Assembly (NCBI RefSeq): GCF_042657365.1
Contig: NZ_JBHSKT010000004.1
Location: 310,001-374,000 of the forward strand
Direction: 5' to 3'
Source of the DNA: Adhaeribacter_A terreus
GTDB lineage: Bacteria; Bacteroidota; Bacteroidia; Cytophagales; Hymenobacteraceae
Length of the DNA stretch: 64,000 bases
The translations under genes and the position numbers were made by a program. Below, one piece after another: positions 27,643 through 36,195 of this stretch. Within the stretch, counting starts at the first letter, position 1. Each line of letters opens with the position of its first letter. The notes beneath the pieces were generated by a model that saw nothing but the letters and a program-made list of their open reading frames with translations, was not told where the DNA came from and searched no databases.

Positions 27643-28642
27643 GAAACAAACTCAACACCAGCGAAAACGCCAACAAAGCCAGCAACAGGTATAAGTTTCC
27701 CCAGTCGGCAAAACTTAGCACGAATAGAATTACAATACCGTTAATAAAACCCAGCAATAGAACGGTGCTCATCTGCCGGAAACCCATTGCCAGAATGCGG
27801 TGATGAATGTGGTTTTTATCGGGGGCAAACGGCGACATGCCTTTCATAACCCGGATAAAGGAAACGCGCAGCGTATCGAAAAGCGGAACAAAAAGAATTC
27901 CTAACGCAACCGAAGGAGCAGATTCTACAGCGCGCATCTCAATAAACTGAATGGTAAGAATAGAAATGATAAAACCGCAGACCAACGAACCGGTATCGCC
28001 CATAAAAATGGTCGCTTTATGGAAATTATAGCGCAAAAAACCTAACATGCCGCCTACCAGGCAAAGCGACACCATGGCATAATTACCAAATTTTTCGCCG
28101 CCAAACTGGTAGAAATACCACCCGAGTGTAGCAGCAATAATGGTTACAATCGTACCGGCTAAACCATCTAAACCATCTATCAGATTTATAGCATTGGTAA
28201 CCCCGATAATAACCAGAAAAGTAAATGCGTAACTCATACCGATCGGCAGGGTTTCGATACCGAAAATGCCCTGAAAGCTGGTAATACGGATATTAGCCAT
28301 GAACATGACAATACCCGTGGCCAGCAGCTGCACTACAAATTTCTTAAAGGCCGAAATGGTTACCAAATCGTCTTTCAAGCCAATAAAAAACAGAATAATA
28401 CAGCCCGCTAATAATTGCTGCACACCGTTATTCAGGTCGCCGAAAATGGTGAGCGCAGAAGTAAAACCGGCAAAAACGGCTACGCCACCCAAACGCGGCG
28501 TAAGCGATTCGTGCACGGTGCGCAGGTTTGGCTGATCGAGAATATTTTTAAGGTGCGCCACGTAAATAATGGATGGCACTGCAAAAATAGCGATCAGGAA
28601 AGCCCAGCTGAACGATAAAAGATAATTGATCGGGATAATCAT
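27599..28642 (-). CDS. undecaprenyl-phosphate sugar-1-phosphate transferase (MraY/WecA/TagO family)
   Basis: Integral membrane enzyme that transfers a HexNAc-1-phosphate from a UDP-sugar to undecaprenyl phosphate, the first step in making cell-surface polysaccharides. About ten or eleven membrane helices over 347 residues. Catalytic motifs are intact: NLIDGLDGLAG (Asp pair binding Mg), FMGDTGSLVCGF, and the C-terminal loop FAPDKNHIHHRIL with the HIHH motif that distinguishes WecA/TagO enzymes from MraY. The sugar cannot be told from sequence. The 3' end overlaps the DUF4271 gene. A TACTTTTG box (28663-28656) would give a very short leader. Confidence 0.88.
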   Translation of the reverse strand: MIIPINYLLSFSWAFLIAIFAVPSIIYVAHLKNILDQPNLRTVHESLTPRLGGVAVFAGFTSALTIFGDLNNGVQQLLAGCIILFFIGLKDDLVTISAFKKFVVQLLATGIVMFMANIRITSFQGIFGIETLPIGMSYAFTFLVIIGVTNAINLIDGLDGLAGTIVTIIAATLGWYFYQFGGEKFGNYAMVSLCLVGGMLGFLRYNFHKATIFMGDTGSLVCGFIISILTIQFIEMRAVESAPSVALGILFVPLFDTLRVSFIRVMKGMSPFAPDKNHIHHRILAMGFRQMSTVLLLGFINGIVILFVLSFADWGNLYLLLALLAFSLVLSLFLGVYKAKGAQSIAT

Positions 28643-28655
28643 GGTGTGTGCTACG

Positions 28656-28663
28656 CAAAAGTA
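28656..28663 (-). promoter_or_regulatory. candidate -7 box for the WecA-like gene
   Basis: TACTTTTG on the minus strand, matching TAnnTTTG, 14 nt before the ATG at 28642. No -33 box was found. Confidence 0.4.
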
Positions 28664-28749
28664 AAAAAATTACTTCCTTTTCCTACTTCCGTGGTTGGTT
28701 TTTATCTGTGGTTTTTGCAAAGTTTAGCAGATTATTCGCAGGCGAAACT

Positions 28750-28780
28750 ACTTTTTCAGGCAAAAACCATAGCGTTTTTT
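28750..28780 (-). repeat. S30 element copy, near-consensus
   Basis: Minus-oriented: core AAAACGCTATGGTTTT, tail GCCTGAAAAAGT. Its first two bases overlap the TAA stop of the 134-residue protein gene. Confidence 0.85.
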
Positions 28781-29183
28781 AGTAATGGAGAATTCCTTTG
28801 GTGTTTAACAGCGAGATATCCACGAGATTTTCCGCAATAATAGATTCCGGCACGAATATGTATTTCTTATCGTAGATCTTATCGCCTACGTAATAACTAA
28901 CCCAATACTCGTTCGTGATATGAAAAATAGCCGGATCGATGGGTTCTACTTTTACGGCGCTTTTAGACGGCACCTGCTCAAACATGTGACGAAGCACCGA
29001 GGTTTTTACTTCCTTGCCCTCGTGCATTCCGTAACCCTTAGAAGCCACCAGCACATTATCGAGGTAATACGGATTATTGTTCAGCAGAAATACATTCCAT
29101 ACATCCTCCCCTATTTCATTCTGTTCTACAGCAATGGCAATTGCCACGCCTTCTACCGGTTCAAAATTAATATGCTCTTTCAT
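28779..29183 (-). CDS. conserved hypothetical protein downstream of lipB
   Basis: A 134-residue soluble protein of unknown function. It has no signal peptide or membrane helix and no catalytic motif that I recognise; the alternating hydrophobic pattern (GVAIAIAVEQ, WNVFLLNNN, YWVSYYVGDKIYDKKYIFV) suggests a mostly beta fold. The start overlaps the end of lipB by 17 bp, so it is in the same operon and probably translationally coupled. That is the only hint about its role. Confidence 0.7.
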   Translation of the reverse strand: MKEHINFEPVEGVAIAIAVEQNEIGEDVWNVFLLNNNPYYLDNVLVASKGYGMHEGKEVKTSVLRHMFEQVPSKSAVKVEPIDPAIFHITNEYWVSYYVGDKIYDKKYIFVPESIIAENLVDISLLNTKGILHY

Positions 29184-29910
29184 CGGCGTTTATATGGATA
29201 GCCGCTTCGAAAAGTTGCGACAGATGATTCAATAGTTTTTCTTCTACTTCCGCCATTGGAATTTCATGGCCCAGCTCTTTTTGCATCGAGGTTACGGCTT
29301 TATCGGTTATTCCGCAGGGCACAATGTAATTAAAGTACTCAAGATCGGTATTTACGTTGAGCGCAAAACCGTGCATAGTTACCCACCGGCTGCATTTTAC
29401 GCCCATGGCGCAGATCTTGCGAGGCTGTTTTTGCACTTCATGGTCGAGCCAAACGCCGGTTAAACCTGCAATGCGGCCGGCTGTAATGCCATATTCAGCC
29501 AGCATTAATATTACGGCTTCCTCCAGCAAACGCAGGTACTTATGAATATCGTTGAAGAAATTATCGAGGTCGAAGATCGGGTAACCAACTAATTGCCCGG
29601 GACCGTGATACGTAATATCGCCGCCGCGGTTAATTTTATAAAAGGTGGCGCCTTTTTGTTTCAGGAAAGCCTCGTTTATGAGCAGGTTATTTTCCGAACC
29701 GCTTTTACCCAGGGTATAAACGTGCGGGTGTTGGCAGAAAATAAGATGATTGGGCGTTACTTTTTCCTCCTCCGGCGATACCGTTTTGCGGTTATAGGTC
29801 TTCAGTTCCAGGCTTTCGGCAAAAAGCTTTTCCTGAAAATCCCAGGCTTCCTGGTAATCTATGGTTCCGAGATGGATGAAATTTACTGCTTTATTTAAGG
29901 TATGATTCAC
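29167..29910 (-). CDS. lipB: lipoyl(octanoyl) transferase
   Basis: Moves octanoate from acyl carrier protein to the lipoyl domains of 2-oxoacid dehydrogenases and GcvH, in the cytoplasm. The motif RGGDITYHGPGQLVGYPI is at residues 95-112; the catalytic pair is Lys172 (GVKCSRW) and Cys199 (IVPCGI). The 247-residue length is normal for the family. It lies 39 bp after manA and overlaps the following small gene. A TAACTTTG -7-type box sits at 29952-29945, so it may have its own promoter within the operon. Confidence 0.95.
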   Translation of the reverse strand: MNHTLNKAVNFIHLGTIDYQEAWDFQEKLFAESLELKTYNRKTVSPEEEKVTPNHLIFCQHPHVYTLGKSGSENNLLINEAFLKQKGATFYKINRGGDITYHGPGQLVGYPIFDLDNFFNDIHKYLRLLEEAVILMLAEYGITAGRIAGLTGVWLDHEVQKQPRKICAMGVKCSRWVTMHGFALNVNTDLEYFNYIVPCGITDKAVTSMQKELGHEIPMAEVEEKLLNHLSQLFEAAIHINADERAY

Positions 29911-29944
29911 GATGTTGTGCTTCTGAAAAAGGGTTTCGCGTTTA

Positions 29945-29952
29945 CAAAGTTA
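29945..29952 (-). promoter_or_regulatory. candidate -7 box for lipB
   Basis: TAACTTTG on the minus strand, matching TAnnTTTG, overlapping the last codon of manA and 35 nt before the lipB start. No -33 box seen. Confidence 0.4.
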
Positions 29953-30927
29953 CACGAAACATTCGAGCATTTTAAATTCTTCTAAAGGCCTGATGGTTAT
30001 TTGCTTAATTGCAGCCGGCAACAAATAGCAATCACCAGTTTTCAGGGCAATTTCCGTACCGTTATAAACCAGTTCAGCATTTCCCTGCACACAGATCAGA
30101 ATCACAAACGAATCCTGAAGGGTATAATCACGCGCCAGCGGCTCGGTAAGGTGTAGCAGGTTGGTGGTAAAATAATTGCTCTCAGCCAGCTCAACCGGTT
30201 TATTCAATTCATCCTGATACGTATTTTTGTATGCCGGATAATGCTGGTAGTCGATCGCAGCCAGGGCTTCTTCGGTATGCAGTTCGCGTTTGTTGCCATT
30301 GTCATCGGTGCGGTCGAAATCGTAAATGCGGTAGGTAATATCGCTGCTCTGTTGAATTTCGGCTAAAAGCAACCCTTTACCAATGGTATGCACGCGGCCG
30401 CCGGGAATAAAAAAAACATCGCCGGCTTTAACGTCTTCCTTGTTCAGAATTTCACTCAAACAATTTTCTTCCAGGTGTTTCAGATACGTTTCTTCATCCA
30501 TTTCGCGGTTGAAACCACTGATCAGCGTAGCACCTTCGTCGGCCTGCATAATGTACCAGACTTCCGTTTTACCCAGGCTTTTGTGGCGTTTCCAAGCAAT
30601 TTCATCGTTCGGGTGCACCTGAATAGAAAGGTCTTCGTTGGCATCGATAAATTTTACCAGCAAAGGAAATTCGGCGCCGGATTTTTCGTAATTATTCTTC
30701 CCCAGCAGTTCTGCCTTATACGTTCTGATAAGTTCCGACAGGGTTTTTCCGGCCAGCGGCCCTTCCGCCACTACCGATTCATTGCCTTTCACACCGGAAA
30801 TTTCCCAGGTTTCGCCGCAGTTTTTCAGCGGGGCAAATTCCTTATGAAGTACGGTTCTGATCTTTTCGCCACCCCAGATCTTTTCCTTGAATATGGTTTT
30901 GAATTTCAGCGGATATAATTCGGACAT
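29950..30927 (-). CDS. manA: mannose-6-phosphate isomerase, class I
   Basis: Interconverts mannose 6-phosphate and fructose 6-phosphate, feeding GDP-mannose synthesis. The start is the ATG at 30927 (MSELYPLKFKTIFKEKIWGG), 325 residues; a TTG three codons upstream is less likely. Zinc-binding cupin features are present: LSIQVHPND (Gln and His ligands) and VFFIPGGRVHTIGKGLLLAEIQQSSDITYRIYDFDR. The domain is the compact class I type of Firmicutes and Bacteroidota. It follows pgi by 57 bp, so two fructose-6-phosphate isomerases are made together. Confidence 0.93.
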   Translation of the reverse strand: MSELYPLKFKTIFKEKIWGGEKIRTVLHKEFAPLKNCGETWEISGVKGNESVVAEGPLAGKTLSELIRTYKAELLGKNNYEKSGAEFPLLVKFIDANEDLSIQVHPNDEIAWKRHKSLGKTEVWYIMQADEGATLISGFNREMDEETYLKHLEENCLSEILNKEDVKAGDVFFIPGGRVHTIGKGLLLAEIQQSSDITYRIYDFDRTDDNGNKRELHTEEALAAIDYQHYPAYKNTYQDELNKPVELAESNYFTTNLLHLTEPLARDYTLQDSFVILICVQGNAELVYNGTEIALKTGDCYLLPAAIKQITIRPLEEFKMLECFV

Positions 30928-30984
30928 TTCTTTCAATCAACACGAACGCCGGAGCGCATCATTTTTATTTATATGGCGGCTAAA

Positions 30985-32637
30985 CTACCGGCGCATCGCT
31001 TTCCAGGCGTTTATCAGCCCATTGGTAGAAGAATCATGCGAGGTTATCTCTTCTTCGTTTTTCAGCTCCGGAAGCACTTTTTTAGCCAGCTGTTTCCCTA
31101 ATTCCACTCCCCACTGATCGAAACTGTAAATATTCCAGATTATACCTTGCACATAAATTTTATGTTCGTACATGGCAATTATACTACCAAGGGTACGCGG
31201 ATCGAGTTTTTTAAACAGAATAGAATTGGTTGGCTTATTACCGGCAAAAACTTTAAATGGAGCTAGCTCCTCTATTTCAGCTTCCGATAAACCTTCTTTT
31301 CTAAGCTCTTCCGTTACTTCTTCCATAGTCTTGCCATTCATTAAAGCTTCGGTCTGAGCAATAAAATTAGAAAGCAGGATTTCGTGATGCTCGCCCAATG
31401 GATTCTGGCTATTAGCCGGTACCAGAAAATCGGCAGGTATAAGTTCTGTGCCCTGGTGAATAAGCTGGTAAAAAGCATGTTGCCCGTTTACTCCCGGTTC
31501 GCCCCAAACCACCGGGCCAGTTTTATAGCTAACTGGCCTACCGTTCCGGTTTACAGATTTTCCGTTGCTTTCCATATTGGCCTGCTGGAAATAAGCCGGG
31601 AAACGGTGCATGTATTGGTTATAAGGCAATAATACTTCGGTGCAGGCGCCAAAAAAATCAGTATACCAGATACCGATGAGGGCAAGCAAAACCGGAATAT
31701 TCTGCCGAAGCTCCGTTTTGCGGAAATGGTTATCCATGGCGTGGGCACCATCGAGTAATTGCACAAAATTTTCGTAACCCAGTACGCAGGCAATGGAAAG
31801 ACCAATGGAAGACCACAAGGAGAAACGACCGCCAACCCAATCCCAGAAAACGAACATATTTTCTTCGGCAATGCCAAAAGCTTTAACCGCTTCAAGATTA
31901 GTGGAAATAGCTACGAAATGTTTGGCTACTTCTTTTTCGTTTTTGGCAAACTCCAGGAACCATTTTTTTGCCGATGCAGCATTGGTCATGGTTTCCTGGG
32001 TGGTAAATGTTTTGGAGGCAATGAAGAACAAAGTGGTTTCCGGATCTACTTTCTTCAGCACTTCCGCCAGGTGCGTGCCATCAATATTCGACACGAAAAA
32101 GGCTTGTAGATGTGGTTTCTGGTAAGGTTTCAGCGCTTCGGTTACCATGTAAGGTCCAAGATCTGAACCACCAATACCAATGTTCACAATAGACTTTATT
32201 GGTTTGCCGGTATAGCCTTTCCAGTTGCCGTTTATTACGTTTTCGGAGAATTCTTTTACCTGTTGCAGCACCCGGTTCACTTCGGGCATTACATCCTGGC
32301 CATCTACCAGTACCGGCTCGTTGGAACGATTGCGCAGTGCGGTATGTAAAACGGCGCGTTTCTCGAGCTCGTTTATTTTATCGCCGGAAAACATTCTTTC
32401 AATAGCATCGGGAAGTTCGCATTCCTGTGCCAAATCGAGTAAGGTTTGCAGGGTTTCTTCGTCGAGCAGATTTTTAGAATAATCTACCAGCATGTCTTCG
32501 AAGCGGGCGGAGAATTTAGAAAAACGACTTGGATCTTCTGCAAAAAGAGTTTTTATATGCTGTTTTTTCAGGGCTGTGTGGCACTGCCCTAACTTTTTCC
32601 AGGCATGGGTTTCTACAGGATCTATGTTTTTAAGCAT
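30985..32637 (-). CDS. pgi: glucose-6-phosphate isomerase
   Basis: Glycolytic and gluconeogenic isomerase in the cytoplasm. I chose the ATG at 32637 (MLKNIDPVETHAWKKL), 550 residues, the family length; the frame extends 15 codons to another ATG at 32682, but a TAATTTTG promoter box (32665-32658) lies inside that extension. The signatures IGGSDLGPYMV and GACTEVLLPYNQY, the catalytic-region motif MESNGKS and the C-terminal Lys region (FDQWGVELGKQLAKKV) are present. Divergent from yraN and followed by manA. Confidence 0.96.
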   Translation of the reverse strand: MLKNIDPVETHAWKKLGQCHTALKKQHIKTLFAEDPSRFSKFSARFEDMLVDYSKNLLDEETLQTLLDLAQECELPDAIERMFSGDKINELEKRAVLHTALRNRSNEPVLVDGQDVMPEVNRVLQQVKEFSENVINGNWKGYTGKPIKSIVNIGIGGSDLGPYMVTEALKPYQKPHLQAFFVSNIDGTHLAEVLKKVDPETTLFFIASKTFTTQETMTNAASAKKWFLEFAKNEKEVAKHFVAISTNLEAVKAFGIAEENMFVFWDWVGGRFSLWSSIGLSIACVLGYENFVQLLDGAHAMDNHFRKTELRQNIPVLLALIGIWYTDFFGACTEVLLPYNQYMHRFPAYFQQANMESNGKSVNRNGRPVSYKTGPVVWGEPGVNGQHAFYQLIHQGTELIPADFLVPANSQNPLGEHHEILLSNFIAQTEALMNGKTMEEVTEELRKEGLSEAEIEELAPFKVFAGNKPTNSILFKKLDPRTLGSIIAMYEHKIYVQGIIWNIYSFDQWGVELGKQLAKKVLPELKNEEEITSHDSSTNGLINAWKAMRR

Positions 32638-32657
32638 GCGTTTTTCTTGAGTATCAG

Positions 32658-32665
32658 CAAAATTA
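32658..32665 (-). promoter_or_regulatory. candidate -7 box for pgi
   Basis: TAATTTTG on the minus strand, 20 nt before the ATG at 32637. Its position inside the longer reading frame favours the downstream start. Confidence 0.4.
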
Positions 32666-32754
32666 GCAACTATCATGGACATAACGCTACGTAATTTCCG
32701 TATACCAGTTTGGCTGGCTACAAGTGTGAAGATAAGGGTAAAAAATCAAACTGC

Positions 32755-33111
32755 ATGGCAGAACATCATAAATTAGGAACCACCGGCGAAGCTGTTGCAG
32801 CCAAGTATCTGGTAAATAAAGGATTCGAAATTCTTACCCAGAACTACCGTTATAAAAAAGCTGAAATAGACCTGATCGTCCGCAAAGATAATTTACTGGT
32901 ATTTGCCGAAATTAAAACCCGCAGTTCCGATAAATTCGGCTTCCCGGAGGAGTTTGTAAGCAATCGAAAAATCGAACTCTTTTTAATGGCCGCCGATGAA
33001 TACATTTTTCAGCAAAACTGGCTTCACGACATTCGTTTCGATATTATTTCAGTTACGGCTAATAGTAACGGCACTTTCAACATTCATCACATTGAAGATG
33101 CCTTTCATTAA
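32755..33111 (+). CDS. YraN family protein (UPF0102), nuclease-like
   Basis: Small cytoplasmic protein with the PD-(D/E)XK nuclease-like fold. The start at 32755 (MAEHHKLGTTGEAVAAKYLVNKGFEIL) gives 118 residues; the 15-codon upstream extension looks non-conserved. The catalytic-type residues are in KAEIDLIVRKDNLLVFAEIKTR, the hallmark of the family (Glu/Asp, then E-x-K). Activity and substrate are not established for most members; links to DNA repair or recombination are suggested from the fold only. Divergently arranged with pgi. Confidence 0.88.
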   Translation: MAEHHKLGTTGEAVAAKYLVNKGFEILTQNYRYKKAEIDLIVRKDNLLVFAEIKTRSSDKFGFPEEFVSNRKIELFLMAADEYIFQQNWLHDIRFDIISVTANSNGTFNIHHIEDAFH

Positions 33112-33163
33112 CTTAAAAAGTGGGGGAATTGTTTTAAGTTTTTTTACCACTCCGGTTTACAGT

Positions 33164-33193
33164 GACTTTTTTGAGCCAAAAGCATAGCGTTTT
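33164..33193 (-). repeat. S30 element copy
   Basis: Minus-oriented: core AAAACGCTATGCTTTT, tail GGCTCAAAAAAGTC. Lies in the convergent yraN/MORN-gene spacer, core nearest the minus-strand gene. Confidence 0.8.
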
Positions 33194-33239
33194 ACCAACG
33201 GAATTTCAAACCGCACACTTCAATAATGCAAGAATTAAG

Positions 33240-34160
33240 TTACTTCTGCTGGTCGCGTTTATCGAGTTTGCCTTTCTGGTAGATCAGGGAATTGTTCTTA
33301 TTCCACTCGCGGTACAGATAAGGCTCAAAAGGCTCGTCGTAAGCCGATTCCGGGTATTTATATTCGTAACGCTTGCGGTTCCGGAAAGGCCAGAATTCGA
33401 TCCAGGAGCCTACTTTTTTACCTTTTTCGTATTGCCCTTCCCGTTCCAGCAAACCGTCCGGCCGGAACTTTACATAATCGCCTTCCACTTCGCCATTCAT
33501 ATACGGAATCACTTCCTTTACTTTTTGTTGCGCAGCATCATAATACGTAATCTGGGCATCGCGCGGAAAGCCTTTTTCGAAATGCGTTTTCCCTAAAAGC
33601 AGCCCGTCACGGTTATATTTTTCCCAGCGCAGATGTTTGGTGCCTACGTAGAAATAACCTTCTTCCAGCACTTTGCCGTTCTGCAGCTTTTTGTAATGCC
33701 CGTGCAATATTTTGGAAACTTTGGGATCGATGGTGCGGCCTTTGAAGATTTTGCGGCGGCGTACATTGTAGTAATATTTGGCCGGCGCATAAGCACTGGG
33801 TTCTTTGTAGGTACGCAGGTAATGAAACACCTCCGTAACGGCGCCTTTACCGGAACCGCTTCGGGCCACACCTTTTTTAATGCGGTAGCCCAGAAAAACT
33901 TTTTTCTTTTTCTTCTTGGTTTGCTTTTCTTCTTTTACCGTAGTTTTTGCTCCTGCAAGCGCGGCAGCTTCAGCAGCTTGTCTTACCGAATCCTGCGGCG
34001 TAGATTTCACCAATGTATCTGGCTTTGCTCCGGTTGGCGGAACCCCATTTTTCACTTCCGGCTTGGGCTTCATATCTACGTTATAATTGCGCTGCGAGCA
34101 GGCAAACGTAAGCACCAGAAAAAAAAACGGTATTATTTTATTAAGAAAAACTAAACGCAT
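33240..34160 (-). CDS. lipoprotein with MORN-like repeats
   Basis: A 306-residue predicted lipoprotein: signal peptide ending LTFAC with the lipid-modified Cys at residue ~21. After a Pro/Lys/Ala-rich linker (residues ~30-95) come imperfect repeats of the YwqK/MORN_2 type (LLGKTHFEKGFPRD, YMNGEVEGDYVKFRPDGLLEREGQYEKGKKVGSWIEFW). Proteins with these repeats are often auto-annotated as antitoxins, but nothing here supports that; a periplasmic or outer-membrane role is more likely. The first codons overlap a sequence matching the S30 element. Confidence 0.7.
   Translation of the reverse strand: MRLVFLNKIIPFFFLVLTFACSQRNYNVDMKPKPEVKNGVPPTGAKPDTLVKSTPQDSVRQAAEAAALAGAKTTVKEEKQTKKKKKKVFLGYRIKKGVARSGSGKGAVTEVFHYLRTYKEPSAYAPAKYYYNVRRRKIFKGRTIDPKVSKILHGHYKKLQNGKVLEEGYFYVGTKHLRWEKYNRDGLLLGKTHFEKGFPRDAQITYYDAAQQKVKEVIPYMNGEVEGDYVKFRPDGLLEREGQYEKGKKVGSWIEFWPFRNRKRYEYKYPESAYDEPFEPYLYREWNKNNSLIYQKGKLDKRDQQK
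34124..34152 (+). repeat. possible S30 copy inside the MORN lipoprotein gene
   Basis: Plus-strand core AAAACGGTATTATTTT, tail ATTAAGAAAAACT. It covers codons ~3-12 of the minus-strand gene, encoding part of its signal peptide. Confidence 0.45.
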
Positions 34161-34475
34161 TTGCAGGAAAATTCAATAATCAGCTAAAAGCTAAAACGTA
34201 AAGATGGTAATATTTCGTATTCCGGCAAAAAACGTTTTCGTTTCTATTTTGTTCTTGCAGTTTCTCTGAAAAATTCCAACCGCTTGCTACTAAATTCGTT
34301 CTACTTTTTAACATTGCATTATAATTTCATAAATTTGCACTTCAGCTACTAAATACTATGTTTGTATTAGCAGCCCTTTTCTACTAATTCAGGGCACCCT
34401 CCTTACCTGTTTTGTTTTCGGCAACCATTCCTGCGGTTGCCCGGTATTTTCTGCAATTTTATTTTTTTTACGATC
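34161..34475. other. divergent spacer before the MATE gene
   Basis: No gene is seen. The plus strand carries TAAATTTG at 34330-34337, a -7 box match without a clear -33 box, which would give the MATE mRNA a leader of about 135 nt. No riboswitch consensus is recognised in that leader. Confidence 0.4.
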
Positions 34476-35900
34476 ATGTCTTTAACTGAACTTTCTCAGA
34501 AGAAGCGGCCATCGCTATTCTCAATCATAAAACAAGCCTTACAAGGCCACGACGAAGATTATACCACCGGCAGCATCCGCCGCGCGGTAATTTTACTAGC
34601 CATTCCCATGATGCTCGAAATGGTCATGGAATCGGTTTTTGCCTTGGTAGATTTGTATTTCGTAGGCCATTTACACAACAGCAGTTACGCCATTCAAACG
34701 GTAGGTTTAACTGAATCGGTGCTTACGGTTATTTATTCTTTAGCAGTTGGAATAAGCATGGCGGCTACGGCCATGGTTTCGCGACGCGTAGGCGAAAAAG
34801 ATTACGCTGCAGCGGCCAAAGCCGGGGTACAAGCCATTTTAATTGCTACAGCCCTGAATATATTGATCAGTATTTTCGGGGTTATTTATGCCACCGAAAT
34901 TCTGCTTTTAATGGGCGCTTCGCCGGAAGCTGCCGCGCACGGAACCCTTTTCATGCAGATCATGATGGGCAGCAGCATTTTCATTATGCTTTTGTTCCTG
35001 ATTAACGGGATCTTCCGGGGCGCCGGCAACGCCGCCATTGCCATGAAAAGCTTAACGGTGGCCAACATAGCCAACATAATTCTCTGCCCCATTTTCATCA
35101 ACGGTTTCGGACCAATTCCGGCATTTGGGTTAACGGGCGCAGCATTGGCAACTACCCTGGGCCGCGGCCTGGGCGTAATGTACCAGTTGTATCATCTTTT
35201 CAACGGCAAGCATTTGCTGAAGATTTACTTTTCGCATTTCGTACCAGATTGGCCCCAGATAAAAGACATTGCGAAGGTTGCTGCCCCGGCCGTTTTGCAG
35301 TTCGTAATTGCTTCCTGCAGCTGGATATTCCTGGCGCAACTCGTAGCAACTACCGGCGGCGATCATGGTTCGGCGGGTTACCAAACGGCCTTACGTTTGC
35401 TCATGTTCTTCATGTTGCCGGCCTGGGGTTTAAGCAATGCCGCCGCTACCTTGGTTGGTCAGAATTTAGGTGCGCAGCAAATTAAACGCGCCGAAGACTC
35501 GGTGATTACCACCGCCAAATACAACGTTATTTTCATGGTGATCATTACCATTCTGAGTTTAGGCGGCGCGCATATTTTCGTCTCGTTCTTCACCAACGAT
35601 GTGCAGGTGCAGCAAGTAGCCATTCAGGCCATTAGAATTATGAGCGTGGGCTACATTTTCTACGGCATCGGCATGGTGTTAATTAACGCTTTCAACGGCG
35701 CCGGCGATACCTGGACGCCTACCAAAGTAAATCTGTTCGGCTTCTGGCTTTTCCAGATCCCGCTGGCATATTTCCTCGCAAAGGGTTTGGATATGGGCCC
35801 TACCGGCGTTTTCATAGCCATTCCGGTTGCCGAAACGGCTATTACCATTGCGGGTATCATTCTGTTTAAAAGAGGAAAGTGGAAGCAGGTAAAGATCTAA
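34476..35900 (+). CDS. MATE family efflux transporter
   Basis: Inner-membrane multidrug/cation antiporter. The ATG at 34476 (MSLTELSQKKRPS) gives 474 residues; the frame is open 13 codons further upstream. About twelve membrane helices in two similar halves, with the family patterns AIPMMLEMVMESVFALVDLYFVGHL in helix 1 and AGDTWTPTKVNLFGFWLFQIPLAYFLA near the end of the second half. A cytoplasmic N-terminal segment of ~30 residues precedes helix 1. Substrate cannot be predicted. The stop codon TAA is the beginning of an S30 copy, which runs into a terminator. Confidence 0.92.
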   Translation: MSLTELSQKKRPSLFSIIKQALQGHDEDYTTGSIRRAVILLAIPMMLEMVMESVFALVDLYFVGHLHNSSYAIQTVGLTESVLTVIYSLAVGISMAATAMVSRRVGEKDYAAAAKAGVQAILIATALNILISIFGVIYATEILLLMGASPEAAAHGTLFMQIMMGSSIFIMLLFLINGIFRGAGNAAIAMKSLTVANIANIILCPIFINGFGPIPAFGLTGAALATTLGRGLGVMYQLYHLFNGKHLLKIYFSHFVPDWPQIKDIAKVAAPAVLQFVIASCSWIFLAQLVATTGGDHGSAGYQTALRLLMFFMLPAWGLSNAAATLVGQNLGAQQIKRAEDSVITTAKYNVIFMVIITILSLGGAHIFVSFFTNDVQVQQVAIQAIRIMSVGYIFYGIGMVLINAFNGAGDTWTPTKVNLFGFWLFQIPLAYFLAKGLDMGPTGVFIAIPVAETAITIAGIILFKRGKWKQVKI

Positions 35901-35929
35901 AAACGGTATGGTTTTAAGGTGAAAAAGTA
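35900..35929 (+). repeat. S30 element copy at the MATE stop codon
   Basis: Core AAAACGGTATGGTTTT, tail AAGGTGAAAAAGTA. The first A is the last base of the stop codon, and the tail is followed at once by a terminator hairpin. Confidence 0.85.
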
Positions 35930-35956
35930 AAAGTCTGGCAAATGCCGGGCTTTTTG
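35929..35956 (+). terminator. terminator after the MATE gene
   Basis: Arms AAGTCTGGC (35931-35939) and GCCGGGCTT (35944-35952), paired with G-T wobbles, loop AAAT, followed by a run of T. Confidence 0.7.
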
Positions 35957-35970
35957 TGTGGATTCTATCC

Positions 35971-36099
35971 GTCATCCCGAGCGAAGCCGAGGGAACTTAT
36001 GAGGCCAGTATTTAAACCGAGATTTCTAGATTAGAAGTTGATATTTGAAATATTTAAAATAAAAGCCCTATAAGTTCCCTCGGCTTCGCTCGGGATGAC
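35971..36099. repeat. inverted pair of GTCATCCCGAGCG-type repeats
   Basis: The arms at 35971-36004 and 36067-36099 share about 30 identical bases in inverted orientation, starting GTCATCCCGAGCGAAGCCGA, separated by ~62 bp of AT-rich sequence. This is a REP/BIME-like arrangement; related sequences occur at 40721, 49901 and 54501. Confidence 0.85.
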
Positions 36100-36132
36100 G
36101 AACTGGTTAAATATTATGCTTTGATAAGGCAA

Positions 36133-36162
36133 AAAACGCTATGCTTTTAAGCTCAAAAAATC
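36133..36162 (+). repeat. S30 element copy
   Basis: Core AAAACGCTATGCTTTT, tail AAGCTCAAAAAATC. Between the convergent MATE and membrane-protein genes. Confidence 0.8.
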
Positions 36163-36195
36163 AGAATCTCCTACAATCATATCTCAGCAACCTGA

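Noticed and set aside
33240..34160. Toxin-antitoxin function for the MORN-repeat lipoprotein
   Set aside because: The family label often given to such repeats is historical; the protein has a lipoprotein signal and no toxin gene is adjacent.
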